Shown here in pieces: positions 19,198 to 28,270 of a stretch of 64,000 nucleotides of DNA. Each line of letters starts with the position of its first letter. Position 1 is the first letter of the stretch. The notes beneath the pieces were generated by a model. The model ran no database searches. It saw nothing but the letters and a program-made list of their open reading frames with translations, and was not told the DNA's origin. The DNA comes from Pseudomonas piscis (GTDB taxonomy: Bacteria > Pseudomonadota > Gammaproteobacteria > Pseudomonadales > Pseudomonadaceae): contig NZ_WHUV01000001.1 in NCBI RefSeq assembly GCF_009380155.1, positions 1,488,001-1,552,000 on the forward strand. The letters run 5' to 3'. Both the position numbers and the translations under genes were made by a program.

Positions 19198-20202
19198 TCA
19201 GACCTTGAGCACCAGCTTGCCGAAGTTCTCGCCGCTGAACAGCTTCGCCAGGGTTTCCGGGAAGGTTTCCAGGCCCTCGACGATGTCCTCCTTGCTCTTG
19301 AGCTGCCCCTTGGCCATCCAGCCGGCCATCTCCTGCCCGGCGGCGGCGAACTGCGCCGCATGGTCCATCACCACGAAGCCTTCCATGCGCGCCCGGTTGA
19401 CCAGCAGCGACAGGTAGTTGGCCGGCCCCTTGACCGCCTCCTTGTTGTTGTACTGGCTGATGGCGCCGCAGATCACCACCCGGGCCTTGAGGTTCAGGCG
19501 AGTGAGCACGGCATCGAGGATCTGGCCGCCGACATTGTCGAAATACACGTCGACCCCCTTGGGGCATTCGCGCTTGAGGCCGGCCTGGACGTCTTCGCTC
19601 TTGTAGTCGATGGCCCCGTCGAAGCCCAGTTCCTCGACGAGGAAGCGGCACTTGTCCTGGCCGCCGGCGATGCCTATCACCCGGCAGCCCTTGAGCTTGG
19701 CGATCTGCCCGGCAATGCTGCCCACCGCGCCGGCGGCCCCGGACAGCACCACGGTTTCCCCGGCCTTGGGCGCACCGACCTCCAGAAGGGCGAAGTAGGC
19801 GGTCATGCCGGTCATCCCCAGCACCGACAGGTAGCGTGGCAGTGGCGCCAGCCGTGGGTCGATCTTGTAGAAACCACGGGGCTCGCCAACGAAGTAGTCC
19901 TGTACCCCCAGGGCGCCATTGACGTAGTCGCCGACGGCGAAATCCGGGTGCTTGGAGGCGGTCACCTGGCCCACGCCGAGGGCCCGCATCACCTCGCCGA
20001 TCCCCACTGGTGGGATGTAGGACTTGCCTTCGTTCATCCAGCCACGCATGGCCGGGTCCAGGGACAGGTACTGGTTCTGCACCTGGATCTGGCCGGCACC
20101 GGGCTCGGTCACGGCCACTTGCTGGTAGGTGAAGGTATCGCGGCTGGCCGCGCCAACGGGACGCTTGGCGAGCAGGAACTGGCGGTTGGTCAGGCTGGTC
20201 AT
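19198..20202 (-). CDS. NADP-dependent oxidoreductase, zinc-independent MDR (PTGR/CurA-like)
   Basis: This is a 334-aa medium-chain dehydrogenase/reductase. The cofactor motif is ETVVLSGAAGAVGSIAGQIAKLKGCRVIGIAGG, the leukotriene-B4/prostaglandin reductase signature is GMTGMTAYFALLEVG, and VDVYFDNVGGQILD is also present. No zinc-binding Cys cluster is present. The family reduces alpha,beta-unsaturated carbonyls (for example CurA, YncB). It lies divergently from an SDR gene (236-bp spacer). The natural substrate is not evident. Confidence 0.93.
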   Translation of the reverse strand: MTSLTNRQFLLAKRPVGAASRDTFTYQQVAVTEPGAGQIQVQNQYLSLDPAMRGWMNEGKSYIPPVGIGEVMRALGVGQVTASKHPDFAVGDYVNGALGVQDYFVGEPRGFYKIDPRLAPLPRYLSVLGMTGMTAYFALLEVGAPKAGETVVLSGAAGAVGSIAGQIAKLKGCRVIGIAGGQDKCRFLVEELGFDGAIDYKSEDVQAGLKRECPKGVDVYFDNVGGQILDAVLTRLNLKARVVICGAISQYNNKEAVKGPANYLSLLVNRARMEGFVVMDHAAQFAAAGQEMAGWMAKGQLKSKEDIVEGLETFPETLAKLFSGENFGKLVLKV

Positions 20203-20438
20203 GGCAGGTCCTCGAGAACTGGATGAAACCCTAGTTGATAGACCCTCGGGCCGGCAGCCGCAAGGCGTGCCTGCCCGGCGAATGAGCCGCGATCCAGGGG
20301 CGTGATAAATGGCCCGGGGCCTTCATCACCGGGACGCATGGAGTGGCAAACGGATGCCTGATAGTGCTGCCGCGGCGTCTGTGCTCTATGGCTAGATGGG
20401 CCAGGGTATTGGGCCCGTACTGGATTGAGGAGCTTTGC

Positions 20439-21200
20439 ATGAGCATGACGTTTTCCGGCCAGGTGGCCCTGGTGACCGGCGCGGCCAACGGGATCGGCCG
20501 GGCCACCGCCCAGGCGTTCGCCGCCCAAGGGCTGAAGGTGGTGGTGGCGGACCTGGATGCGGCCGGCGGCGAAGGCACCGTGGCGCTGATCCGCGAGGCC
20601 GGTGGCGAAGCGCTGTTCGTGTCCTGCGACGTCACTCGCGAGGCCGATGTACAGCAACTCATGGCCCGCACCATCGAGGCTTACGGTCGCCTGGACTACG
20701 CCTTCAACAATGCCGGGATCGAGATCGAGAAGGGCCGTCTGGCCGAGGGCTCGCTGGACGAGTTCGACGCCATCATGGGGGTCAACGTCAAGGGTGTGTG
20801 GCTGTGCATGAAGTACCAGCTGCCGCTGCTGCTGGCCCAGGGCGACGGGGCCATCGTCAACACCGCGTCGGTGGCGGGCCTGGGGGCGGCGCCGAAGATG
20901 AGCATCTACGCCGCTTCCAAGCATGCGGTGATCGGCCTGACCAAATCGGCGGCCATCGAGTACGCCAAGAAGAAGATCCGAGTCAACGCGGTGTGCCCGG
21001 CGGTGATCGACACCGACATGTTCCGCCGGGCCTACGAGGCAGACCCGAAGAAGGCCGAGTTCGCCGCGGCCATGCACCCGGTGGGGCGCATTGGCAAGGT
21101 CGAGGAAATCGCCAGCGCCGTGCTCTACCTGTGCAGCGATGGCGCCGCCTTCACCACCGGCCATGCACTGGCCGTCGACGGTGGCGCCACGGCCATCTGA
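20439..21200 (+). CDS. SDR family oxidoreductase
   Basis: This is a 253-aa classical short-chain dehydrogenase. It has the cofactor motif VTGAANGIGRATAQ, NNAG (FNNAGIEIEKG), a catalytic Ser in VNTASVAGLG, Tyr/Lys in YAASKHAVIG, and the C-terminal HALAVDGGATAI. The start at 20439 follows GATTGAGGAGC. The gene is monocistronic and divergent from the MDR reductase; both may act in carbonyl metabolism, but nothing identifies the substrate. Confidence 0.92.
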   Translation: MSMTFSGQVALVTGAANGIGRATAQAFAAQGLKVVVADLDAAGGEGTVALIREAGGEALFVSCDVTREADVQQLMARTIEAYGRLDYAFNNAGIEIEKGRLAEGSLDEFDAIMGVNVKGVWLCMKYQLPLLLAQGDGAIVNTASVAGLGAAPKMSIYAASKHAVIGLTKSAAIEYAKKKIRVNAVCPAVIDTDMFRRAYEADPKKAEFAAAMHPVGRIGKVEEIASAVLYLCSDGAAFTTGHALAVDGGATAI

Positions 21201-21210
21201 TCGATATCGC

Positions 21211-21237
21211 CGCCCCGGCGACCAAGGCGCCGGGGCG
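21211..21237. terminator. Stem-loop after SDR gene
   Basis: A perfect 10-bp stem CGCCCCGGCG/CGCCGGGGCG with a 7-nt loop begins 10 bases after the SDR stop codon. There is no T-run, so intrinsic termination would be weak. Confidence 0.5.
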
Positions 21238-21395
21238 ATGATGGAATCGACCTCCAGCGTCCTGAAAACGACCTCTAGCCTGGTTTTTGCCACTATTGCG
21301 ACACCAGAGGCTTGTGCGTCGGTGCACGCCGTTGCCACCCTTCGAAAAAAAACCATGGCCTTGCAGCCATTGGGGACTTGAGGGGAGTTCGCAGC

Positions 21396-23360
21396 ATGAC
21401 GACGGCCGCAAGTGGACGCTTTGCCAACCTGGGCATGGCCAGGAAACTGGGGGTGGGCTTCGCCCTGGTGTTGCTGTTGACGGCCCTGGTGGCCGGCATC
21501 GGCCTCTGGTCCCTGCAAACCGTCAGCCAGCGCTTCGAGGGCCTCAAGCGCATGTCGCAGCTCAACAGTGGCGTGCTCAAGGTCCGGCTGCTGGAGCAGG
21601 GGTATGCGCTGCACGGTGACAACCAGAGCGTCGATAGCCTGCGCGAGAACCTGGATGCGCTGCTGGCCCTGGCCCGCCAACTCGAAGAGCCGGGCAACCC
21701 GGCGACCATGGGCCAGGTCGACGGGATGCTGGCGGACTATCGCCAGGCTTTCGATGGATTCGTCGAGCTGACCCAGGCCAAGGACCTGGCGCTGGAGATG
21801 GCCAGTTGGTCGGTATCCAGCGTGGCCAACAACCTCGACGTACTGCAAGCCGGCCTGGCGGACGACGGCGCCTATGGCTTGAAAGAGTCCCAGGGCAAGG
21901 AGGGCGCCGAGTTCATCGAGCAGGCCAACCAGATCAGCCAGGTCTCGCGCTTGATGCTGCAAGCCATGAACGAGGCCCGGGTGCGCCTGGACCAGAACCG
22001 CAAGGGCGGCGACCAGGAGGCGGCCGGGCAGGGCAAGATCGAACAGGCCGAGCAGGCCCTGGCCCTGGTGGAGCAGCTGAAGGCCAGCGTCAAGGATGCC
22101 GGTTACCAGACGGTCCTCAACGAGGTCTCGGGGCACATCGGCAATTTCAGCGAGAAACTCAACGAGTACACCGAGCTGCTGGTTCAGGAACAGCAGGTCT
22201 ACCAGCGGTTGCACGAGCGGGCCGCCCAGGTGATGCAGCAGGTCGACCAGGCCTATGCCGCCCAGGACCAGGCGATGCAGGAGGAGCTTACGAAGAACTC
22301 GTTGCTGATCCTCGGTTCCTCGGCCCTGGCGCTATTGGCCGGGTTGCTGGCGGCGCTGGGTATCACCCGGTTGATCGTCCGGCCGCTGCGTAGTGTGATG
22401 CAGGTGGCCCAGCAGATTGCCGCCGGTGATCTCAGCGCCACGGTGAGCGTGACCCGGCGCGACGAGATCGGTCAGTTGATGCAAGCCATGCAGCAGATGG
22501 GCGGCGGCTTGAGCGGTATCGTCAGCGGCCTGCAATCCGGGATCGAACGCCTGGCCAGCTCGGCACAATCGCTGTCGGCGGTGACTGAGCAGACCAACCT
22601 CGAAGTCAGCACCCAGAAAGAAGAGACCGAGCAGGTGGCCACTGCCATGAACCAGATGACCGCCACGGTTCACGATGTGGCGCGCAATGCCGAGGAGGCG
22701 GCCCTGGCGGCCCAGGCGGCGGACGACAAGGTCGAGAGCGGCCAGCAGGTGGTGCGCCAGAGCATGCAGCGGATCGAGCAACTGGCCGACTCCGCGAACC
22801 AGGCCAGCAGCGGCATCCAGAGCCTGAGCGCGGAAATCGACAACATCGGCAGCGTGCTGGATGTGATCAAGAGCGTGGCCGAGCAGACCAACTTGCTGGC
22901 CCTGAATGCCGCCATCGAAGCGGCCAGGGCCGGTGAGCAGGGGCGTGGGTTCGCGGTGGTGGCCGACGAAGTCCGGGCGCTGGCCAAGCGGACCCAGCAG
23001 TCCACCGAGGAAATCACCCGCCTGGTGGCGACCCTGCACGCCGCGGCCGATGCTTCGGTGCGACAGATCCAGGGCAGTGGGGAGTTGGTCAAGCAGGCGG
23101 TCAGCGATGCGTTGCAGACCGAGAGCGCCCTGGGCAGCATCGCCGCGGCGGTGTCCCTGATCCAGCAGATGAACCAGCAGATCGCCGCGGCCGCCGAGCA
23201 GCAGAGTTCGGTGGCCGAAGAGATCAACCGCAGCGTGACCAGCATTCGCGCCAGTGCCGATCAGTCTTCGCAGGCGATGCAGGGCAGTGCGGCCTCGAGC
23301 ATCGAGCTGGCGCAATTGGGGAGCGAGTTGAAATCCATGGTGGGGCATTTCCGCCTGTAG
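21396..23360 (+). CDS. Methyl-accepting chemotaxis protein with helical bimodular (HBM)-like sensor
   Basis: This is a 654-aa chemoreceptor. TM1 is at about residues 16-35 ([19 protein letters not shown]). A roughly 280-residue all-helical periplasmic region ([21 protein letters not shown] to [16 protein letters not shown]) is of the size and style of HBM sensors such as P. putida McpS. TM2 ([21 protein letters not shown]) is followed by HAMP ([20 protein letters not shown]) and the signalling tip [18 protein letters not shown]. Known HBM receptors bind organic acids; ligand here is unproven. The start at 21396 was chosen because the upstream extension is not membrane-like. Confidence 0.92.
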   Translation: MTTAASGRFANLGMARKLGVGFALVLLLTALVAGIGLWSLQTVSQRFEGLKRMSQLNSGVLKVRLLEQGYALHGDNQSVDSLRENLDALLALARQLEEPGNPATMGQVDGMLADYRQAFDGFVELTQAKDLALEMASWSVSSVANNLDVLQAGLADDGAYGLKESQGKEGAEFIEQANQISQVSRLMLQAMNEARVRLDQNRKGGDQEAAGQGKIEQAEQALALVEQLKASVKDAGYQTVLNEVSGHIGNFSEKLNEYTELLVQEQQVYQRLHERAAQVMQQVDQAYAAQDQAMQEELTKNSLLILGSSALALLAGLLAALGITRLIVRPLRSVMQVAQQIAAGDLSATVSVTRRDEIGQLMQAMQQMGGGLSGIVSGLQSGIERLASSAQSLSAVTEQTNLEVSTQKEETEQVATAMNQMTATVHDVARNAEEAALAAQAADDKVESGQQVVRQSMQRIEQLADSANQASSGIQSLSAEIDNIGSVLDVIKSVAEQTNLLALNAAIEAARAGEQGRGFAVVADEVRALAKRTQQSTEEITRLVATLHAAADASVRQIQGSGELVKQAVSDALQTESALGSIAAAVSLIQQMNQQIAAAAEQQSSVAEEINRSVTSIRASADQSSQAMQGSAASSIELAQLGSELKSMVGHFRL

Positions 23361-23387
23361 CGGCGGGGAGGGCGGTGTCGCGCTGCG

Positions 23388-23416
23388 CAGGTGCCCGGCG
23401 CGGGGCCGGGCACCTG
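23388..23416. terminator. Stem-loop between convergent MCP and membrane protein
   Basis: A 12-bp GC-rich perfect stem (CAGGTGCCCGGC / GCCGGGCACCTG) with a 5-nt loop lies between two convergent genes. It is a likely bidirectional transcription block, although no U-tract follows. Confidence 0.6.
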
Positions 23417-23423
23417 CGGTCGA

Positions 23424-24194
23424 TCAGTCGTAGATGACCTTCTTCTTCCAGTCGGCGTCGGCTTCCACTTCCTTCAGGCCCTGGGTCAACTCGTTGACCT
23501 CATCCTCGGCTGGCTCCAGGGTCGACAGCACCATGGCGTTGGCGCGGGCCAGGAGCTTGTCCAGGTACTCCAGCTGCTCGCTGTAGGCCTTGGGCTCCGG
23601 CTGCTTGCGCAGGTACTGGACGCCGCGTTCGAAGGCCAGGCGGGCCTGGCCGGGCTGGTTCTGCTGCAGTGCGTATTGCCCCAGGTTGTTGAAGAACTCG
23701 ATGTGCAGCAGGACCAGGATATGGCGGATCTCCTTGATCCAGCGCTTGGCTTCGTTGGGCTGCAGGAAACCGTCGTGGGCGGCGCGGGTCACTTGGCCGT
23801 GCATGGCCTCCAGCAGAAAGCGCACGTCCTTGGCCTTGGCTTCGGTCTGGATCGGCGAGGGCGGGTTGTTCACCGGAATCGATTCGCCCTGGCCCACCAG
23901 GGTGTTGAGCTCGGCCAGGCGGGCCTTGAGCTTGGCGTCGGATTTGTCGAGGTTGAGCATGCGCTGCACGACGTTGAGTTCCAGGCGAGTCAGCAGCAGC
24001 TTGAGGCCTGGCGACATGAACTGACCGGGGAAGGTTTCGGTGATTTCGCCGCAGCGGCGCAGGCGGTCATTGAGTTCGACCTTGGTGCGGGCCTTTTCCA
24101 GTTTGTTGTTTTCCACCACATGGTTCATGTAGCCAATGGCGATCAATAGTGCGATCCCGGCTATTACCAGCAGGGTGATCATGAGTGGTGTCAC
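23424..24194 (-). CDS. Conserved hypothetical membrane-anchored protein
   Basis: This is a 256-aa protein with an N-terminal membrane anchor (ITLLVIAGIALLIAIGYMNHV) followed by a mostly helical, charged domain (LNDRLRRCGEITETFPGQFMSPGLKLLLTRLELNVVQRML). Its second half, IEFFNNLGQYALQQNQPGQARLAFERGVQYLRKQ, resembles a TPR-like helical hairpin. The start is set at a GTG (24194) because GAGG lies 8 nt upstream; ATG at 24182 is the alternative. I do not recognise a functional family. It is monocistronic, convergent with the chemoreceptor and upstream of the tRNA promoter on the other strand. Confidence 0.8.
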   Translation of the reverse strand: MTPLMITLLVIAGIALLIAIGYMNHVVENNKLEKARTKVELNDRLRRCGEITETFPGQFMSPGLKLLLTRLELNVVQRMLNLDKSDAKLKARLAELNTLVGQGESIPVNNPPSPIQTEAKAKDVRFLLEAMHGQVTRAAHDGFLQPNEAKRWIKEIRHILVLLHIEFFNNLGQYALQQNQPGQARLAFERGVQYLRKQPEPKAYSEQLEYLDKLLARANAMVLSTLEPAEDEVNELTQGLKEVEADADWKKKVIYD

Positions 24195-24487
24195 CGTTAA
24201 AACCTCGTTATAGGATTTCGCGTGCGAGTGTAGTGGCTTGGCATTTGGGCGCATAGCGCCGCTCGACGAGCCGGGATGGATTGTGCGTGCGCCTTCTACT
24301 TCTATTAGGCATAGCAGGGCAGGGCCGGAGGTGGCCACTGGGTTCAAATTGATATCACCGGCTGCGAGGACTATAACGCCTTGGCGGGTGACAGAATATA
24401 GGCGTCAAAGCCCGGACGGCATAAAAGCCTGTGGCGACCTGAAAACAGCCTCGAAGTCATTGATTTAAATAAAGTTATATCTGGGGG

Positions 24488-24516
24488 TTGACGACCTTCC
24501 AAAGCATCCATAGAAT
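24488..24516 (+). promoter_or_regulatory. Sigma-70 promoter of tRNA operon
   Basis: TTGACG (24488-24493), a 17-bp spacer and TAGAAT (24511-24516) are followed by a GC-rich discriminator (GCGCGCC) typical of stringently controlled stable RNA promoters. The first tRNA begins about 60 bp downstream. An AT-rich segment (24465-24480) upstream could act as an UP element. The rest of the 383-bp gap 24195-24577 shows nothing else I can name. Confidence 0.75.
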
Positions 24517-24577
24517 GCGCGCCACTTTCAGCGGAAAGCAAAACGCGAAACGCTGAAGGGAGTGAATGTTGTAGCGT

Positions 24578-24653
24578 GTCCCCTTCGTCTAGTGGCCTAG
24601 GACACCGCCCTTTCACGGCGGTAACAGGGGTTCGAGTCCCCTAGGGGACGCCA
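24578..24653 (+). tRNA. tRNA-Glu(TTC), copy 1
   Basis: This is a 76-nt cloverleaf with encoded CCA. The acceptor GTCCCCT pairs with AGGGGAC. The anticodon loop CTTTCAC gives anticodon TTC, and the T-loop is GTTCGAGTC. Confidence 0.97.
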
Positions 24654-24655
24654 AT

Positions 24656-24731
<76 letters not shown>

Positions 24732-24836
24732 ATTTTAAACGGTCTGGCCTTCGGGCGAGGCTGAGTGAAACCAGGATCCAAGTCTTCGGATGCGGTTCTG
24801 GAGTCCGAAACACACACCATGTGTTCCGGGTAGCGT

Positions 24837-24912
24837 GTCCCCTTCGTCTAGTGGCCTAGGACACCGCCCTTTCACGGCGGTAACAGGGGTTCGAGTCCCC
24901 TAGGGGACGCCA
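24837..24912 (+). tRNA. tRNA-Glu(TTC), copy 2
   Basis: The mature sequence is identical to copy 1 and begins 259 nt downstream of it, within a tandem repeat unit. Confidence 0.97.
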
Positions 24913-24915
24913 TTT

Positions 24916-24991
<76 letters not shown>

Positions 24992-25096
24992 ATTTTAAAC
25001 GGTCTGGCTTTCGGGCGAGGCTGAGTGAAACCAGAATCCAAGTCTTCGGATGCGGTTCTGGAGTCCGAAACACACACCATGTGTTCCGGGTAGCGT

Positions 25097-25172
25097 GTCC
25101 CCTTCGTCTAGTGGCCTAGGACACCGCCCTTTCACGGCGGTAACAGGGGTTCGAGTCCCCTAGGGGACGCCA
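25097..25172 (+). tRNA. tRNA-Glu(TTC), copy 3
   Basis: The mature sequence is identical to copies 1 and 2, and the gene begins 260 nt after copy 2. Confidence 0.97.
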
Positions 25173-25175
25173 TTT

Positions 25176-25253
<78 letters not shown>

Positions 25254-25294
25254 TTTTGATCCGCAGACATTTTGGCGATGTCTGCAAGTCATTG

Positions 25295-25319
25295 AAAAAG
25301 GGGCGAAAGCCCCTTTTTT
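25295..25319 (+). terminator. Rho-independent terminator just inside the island
   Basis: AAAAAGGGGC-GAAA-GCCCCTTTTTT is a strong intrinsic terminator 44 nt after tRNA-Gly copy 3. It now ends the tRNA transcript. It lies right of the att repeat, so it came with the island. Confidence 0.9.
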
Positions 25320-25360
25320 CATTCCGGCAAGCGCCATTGGAATCCACTCACATCCGGGAC

Positions 25361-25383
25361 TTTTTAGTCCAATTTTTAGTCCA
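25361..25383 (+). repeat. Paired TTTTTAGTCCA direct repeats near left end
   Basis: There are two exact copies of TTTTTAGTCCA (25361-25371 and 25373-25383), 12 bp apart, between the att repeat and the integrase. They share AGTCCA with sequences at the right end of the island, so they may be integrase arm-binding sites. Confidence 0.4.
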
Positions 25384-25476
25384 TCAATACGGTTGTGTGA
25401 GGCTCAGCATTCTTGCTGGGCGAAGGCGGCAGGCGAGACCAGGATCCAGTCCTAACTCACGTTAGGAGCTAGAACC

Positions 25477-26103
25477 ATGGCACTTTCAGACATGGCCGCT
25501 CGCCAGGCCAAAGCAACCGGCAATCCTTATACCCTCGGTGACATCGACGGCCTATCTTTTGCTGTGAGCGAACAAGGCGGTCGTTCTTGGCACTTTCGCT
25601 ACGTTTGGGTCGGCAAGCAAAAAGCGCATGTCGCTAGTCACTTATCCTGAAGTCAGCCTTACGCCCATACCACGGCGGAGAAAGTGCGGGCATGGCTCAA
25701 TCAGTTGTTTCGCTTCGCCATGATCAAGATCGATGACCTTGATATCAATCCGGCCTCCGATCTGAACGTGGTGGCCTTGCCTAAGCCACCAGTACTGCAT
25801 ACCCCCCTTTCCTGCGCTTACCTGAACTGCTCGAATTGCTGCAAAAGGTTCGCCGCTATCGCGGTAAGCCCTCCACGCAACTTGGCATCCGCTTGCTGTT
25901 CCTGACTGGAGCCCGAACCGGGGAACTGCGTCTGGCCACGCCCGACCAGTTCGACCTAGATCGGGGCCTCTGGAATATCCCCTCAGAAGTGGTCAAGCAA
26001 CTCCAGAACGATATGCGCAAGAAGGGTAAGCGGCCACAAGACATTCCGCCGTACATCGCACCGCTGTCCGTTCAGGCAATGGAGATCGTGCGCTACCTAC
26101 TAG
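25477..26103 (+). pseudogene. Tyrosine integrase, decayed and truncated
   Basis: The N-terminus (MALSDMAARQAKATGNPYTLGDIDGLSF, an Arm-DNA-binding/DUF4102 type start) is open until an extra A in the run at 25619-25623 shifts the frame. Removing one A restores KQKRMSLVTYPEVSL. An internal deletion then joins to TAEKVRAWLNQLFRFAMIKIDDLDINPASDL. A further +1 shift near 25803-25809 precedes LPELLELLQKVRRYRGKP...LLFLTGARTGELRLATPDQFDL, which contains the first catalytic Arg (TGARTGELR). The rest, including the HxxR and Tyr boxes, is lost at the IS insertion (26104). No continuation was found after the IS. This was the island's P4-type integrase. Confidence 0.9.
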
Positions 26104-26959
26104 GTTCTGTACGAAAAGCATTGTCGCAAACACCGCATGGCACAGGTCAATGAAACCATCGCCGCAAAACTTGTCGCGAGCTTGTCGAAACGCGTAGCGA
26201 TGCGGCGGTTTTCCTTCAGCCAGCCGAACATGCGCTCGATGATATTGCGCTGCTGGTATTTGGGCCGATCAAGCAACCTGGGCAGACCTGGTTTGGGCTT
26301 GCGCTTCATGTCGCGCAGCGGGATCACCGGTTGCATCCGATAGCGATCACAGTAGCGGTGCAGAGCTTCAGCATCGTATCCCTTGTCAGCCAGCAAGCAT
26401 CGGCAGCGTCTGCGAGGACGGTCGTGCTGGCTGGGGATACAAGCCTTGTACAGCAGCGGTAGGGCATAGGCAGTATCGCTGGCTTGCCCGCCAGACAGCA
26501 GGAAGCGCAGCGGCACACCATTGGCATCTCACAGCATGTGGATTTTGCTCGTTAGGCCGCCCCGGCTGCGCCCGAGCGCATGATCTTGCGGTTCTTCAGG
26601 CCCCCCCTTTTTTTTCCGGCGGCTGATGAGGCTCGGGTGGCACTAACGGCAGTGGAGTCGATCAGCCAGGTTTCGAGGTCGATCAAGCCTTGCTCGCTCA
26701 ATCGGATATGAAGGCGCTTGAGCATCTGATCGAAAGCGCCGCAATTACGCCAATCGCGAAACCGCTGATACACCGTTGACCAAGGGCCAAAACGCTCCGG
26801 CATGTTTCGCCAAGCCGCGCCGGGACAGAGTACCCAAAGGACGCCGCTGAGCATCAGGCGGTCATCGGCTCATGGGCACCCGCTGCGGCGGATTTCAGTG
26901 AAGAGATCGGCAACCAAATCCCAGGCTGCACCGGGGAGCTCATGCCGTTTTGCCGTCAT
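26100..26959 (-). pseudogene. IS5-family transposase (two-phase, with stops)
   Basis: Reading starts at ATG 26959 (MTAKRHELPGAAWDLVADLF). A TGA follows 29 codons later, then the same frame resumes (MLSGVLWVLCPGAAWRNMPERFGPW, ETWLIDSTAV with the first DDE Asp). At 26601-26615 an A8G7 run (minus strand) is the expected slippery site joining to the second frame, which has SKIHML, an in-frame TGA (26529-26531), then DANGVPLRFLLSGGQASD, LLADKGYDAEAL (second Asp) and ERMFGWLKENRRIATRFDKLA (Glu region). The two nonsense positions make a functional product unlikely even with frameshifting. The terminal stop lies in the CTAG target site. Confidence 0.85.
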
Positions 26960-27025
26960 GGTGTCCTGGCGTTAATGGCGGCGGATTCTACCCAAATCGA
27001 TATTTCAAAGGATTTCGTACAGAGC
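26104..27025 (-). mobile_element. IS5-family (IS427-group-like) insertion sequence, degenerate
   Basis: The element is about 922 bp with terminal inverted repeats GTTCTGTACGAAA (left) and GCTCTGTACGAAA (right, complement), matching 12 of 13. It is flanked by CTAG on both sides (26100-26103 and 27026-27029), consistent with the short YTAR target duplications of this group. It interrupts the integrase relic. The transposase it carries on the minus strand has in-frame stops, so this copy is probably immobile. Confidence 0.85.
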
Positions 27026-27166
27026 CTAGCTGCGTAGCTGAGGTTTTCAGAATCGTCTGATTAAAACCTGCGGCCCCGCTGGGTGTAATACGACTCGCAA
27101 GCACAGGCGCAACAACCCAAGAGTTGGGGCGACCCTTGCAAGATCAATCAATCCTCTGAGGCAATC

Positions 27167-27709
27167 ATGAAAAAATCGATAAAAGCGGTGACGATTATTG
27201 CGATGTTGAGCGGCGCAAGTTCGGTCTACGCGACAGGCCAGATCCAGGGCGACCTGGACATCCAGCTTGCCATTGGCGACGGCTGCGAAATCAGCAACGG
27301 TGCCTCCTCCGGCAGCAGCACCGGCAACTCGTTTGGCAAGATCGATTTCGGTACCCAGTCTTCGCTGGCGACCAGCGTGATCGACGCACAGTCCGTGGCG
27401 TCCACCGGCACCGGCACCATCCAGTTGAACTGCACCAAGGACGTGGCCTATACGATCAGCCTGGGCAACGGCCGCAACGCCACTAGCGGCCAGCGCAACA
27501 TGAAGGCCTCCGGCACTGATCTGGTCGCCTACAACCTCTACCAGGATGCCGCCCGCAGCAAGGCCTGGGGCGACACTCCGAGCAACCAGCTCACCGGCAA
27601 GGGCACGGGCGCCCCAATCGACCTGACCGTGTACGGCCGCGTGCCCAAGGCCATGACGCCCCCCGCTGGCGTGTACACCGACTCTGTGCTGGTCACGGTG
27701 GCCTGGTAA
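27167..27709 (+). CDS. Archaic chaperone-usher pilin, spore coat U domain (CsuA/B-like)
   Basis: This is a 180-aa secreted subunit with a signal peptide (TIIAMLSGASSVYATG). The SCPU fold signatures are GDGCEISNG, FGKIDFGTQSS, IQLNCTKDVAYTISLGNGRNA, YNLYQDAARSKAWGD and the C-terminal GVYTDSVLVTVAW donor/pilin motif. As first gene of a six-gene operon in the order of csuA/B-A-B-C-D-E (and CupE), it is the likely major pilin. Pilins of this class assemble as thin biofilm fibres. The ribosome site is CTCTGAGG. The promoter is probably within 27030-27166, but no clear element was found. Confidence 0.9.
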   Translation: MKKSIKAVTIIAMLSGASSVYATGQIQGDLDIQLAIGDGCEISNGASSGSSTGNSFGKIDFGTQSSLATSVIDAQSVASTGTGTIQLNCTKDVAYTISLGNGRNATSGQRNMKASGTDLVAYNLYQDAARSKAWGDTPSNQLTGKGTGAPIDLTVYGRVPKAMTPPAGVYTDSVLVTVAW

Positions 27710-28270
27710 ATGCACCGCGCCTTCATGGGCGACGATCGCATTCGCCGCCCTGCCGCCACGGGAACTCTACTGATCCTCGTTCTCGCGTCGCTGCATGCCA
27801 GCGGCCCCGTGCAAGCCGCCAGTAAGAGCGCCACGATCGGCTTCAGGCTGACGGTGGCGCAGGCCTGCGAAGCCGGCGGCAAGACGGGTGCCGCGGCGGT
27901 CAACTTCGGTACGCTGGACATGGGCACCGTGCCGTCCCTGCGCAACCAGGTTGAAGCCGCCGGCACCCTGAGCAACGCGGGCGCGATACGGGTGAAGTGC
28001 GCGCCGGGCATCGCCTACAAGGTATTCCTCGGCAAGGGTCGCAACGACACCGGCACGCAGCGCCGGATGATCGGACCTCAAGGCGGACTGATCGAGTACG
28101 GGCTGTACCAGGACAGCGGCCACAGCCGTCCCTGGGACAGGACGAATGGGGTCAGCGGCCAGGGCTCGGGCGCCGACGCGCTGTTGCCGGTCTATTCCGT
28201 GGTCAAGCCGCAACGCACGCCCGTAGCGGGCGTCTATCGCGACACGGTCCAGGTCGTGGTGGAGTGGTGA
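27710..28270 (+). CDS. Spore coat U domain pilin subunit (CsuA-like)
   Basis: This is a 186-aa secreted pilin beginning directly after the previous stop codon. A signal peptide (LLILVLASLHASGPVQA) precedes a mature SCPU domain with AQACEAGGKT, VNFGTLDMGTVPSLRN, IRVKCAPGIAYKVFLGKGRND, YGLYQDSGHSRPWD and the terminal AGVYRDTVQVVVEW. It is a minor subunit by position. Its stop overlaps the next start (TGATG). Confidence 0.88.
   Translation: MHRAFMGDDRIRRPAATGTLLILVLASLHASGPVQAASKSATIGFRLTVAQACEAGGKTGAAAVNFGTLDMGTVPSLRNQVEAAGTLSNAGAIRVKCAPGIAYKVFLGKGRNDTGTQRRMIGPQGGLIEYGLYQDSGHSRPWDRTNGVSGQGSGADALLPVYSVVKPQRTPVAGVYRDTVQVVVEW

Noticed and set aside
27086..27096. TAATACGACTC, identical to the first 11 bases of the T7 promoter consensus, upstream of the pilus operon
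   Set aside because: The match breaks before the rest of the consensus and no phage polymerase is nearby; treated as chance. It might still hold a -10-like TAATAC, but no -35 is evident.
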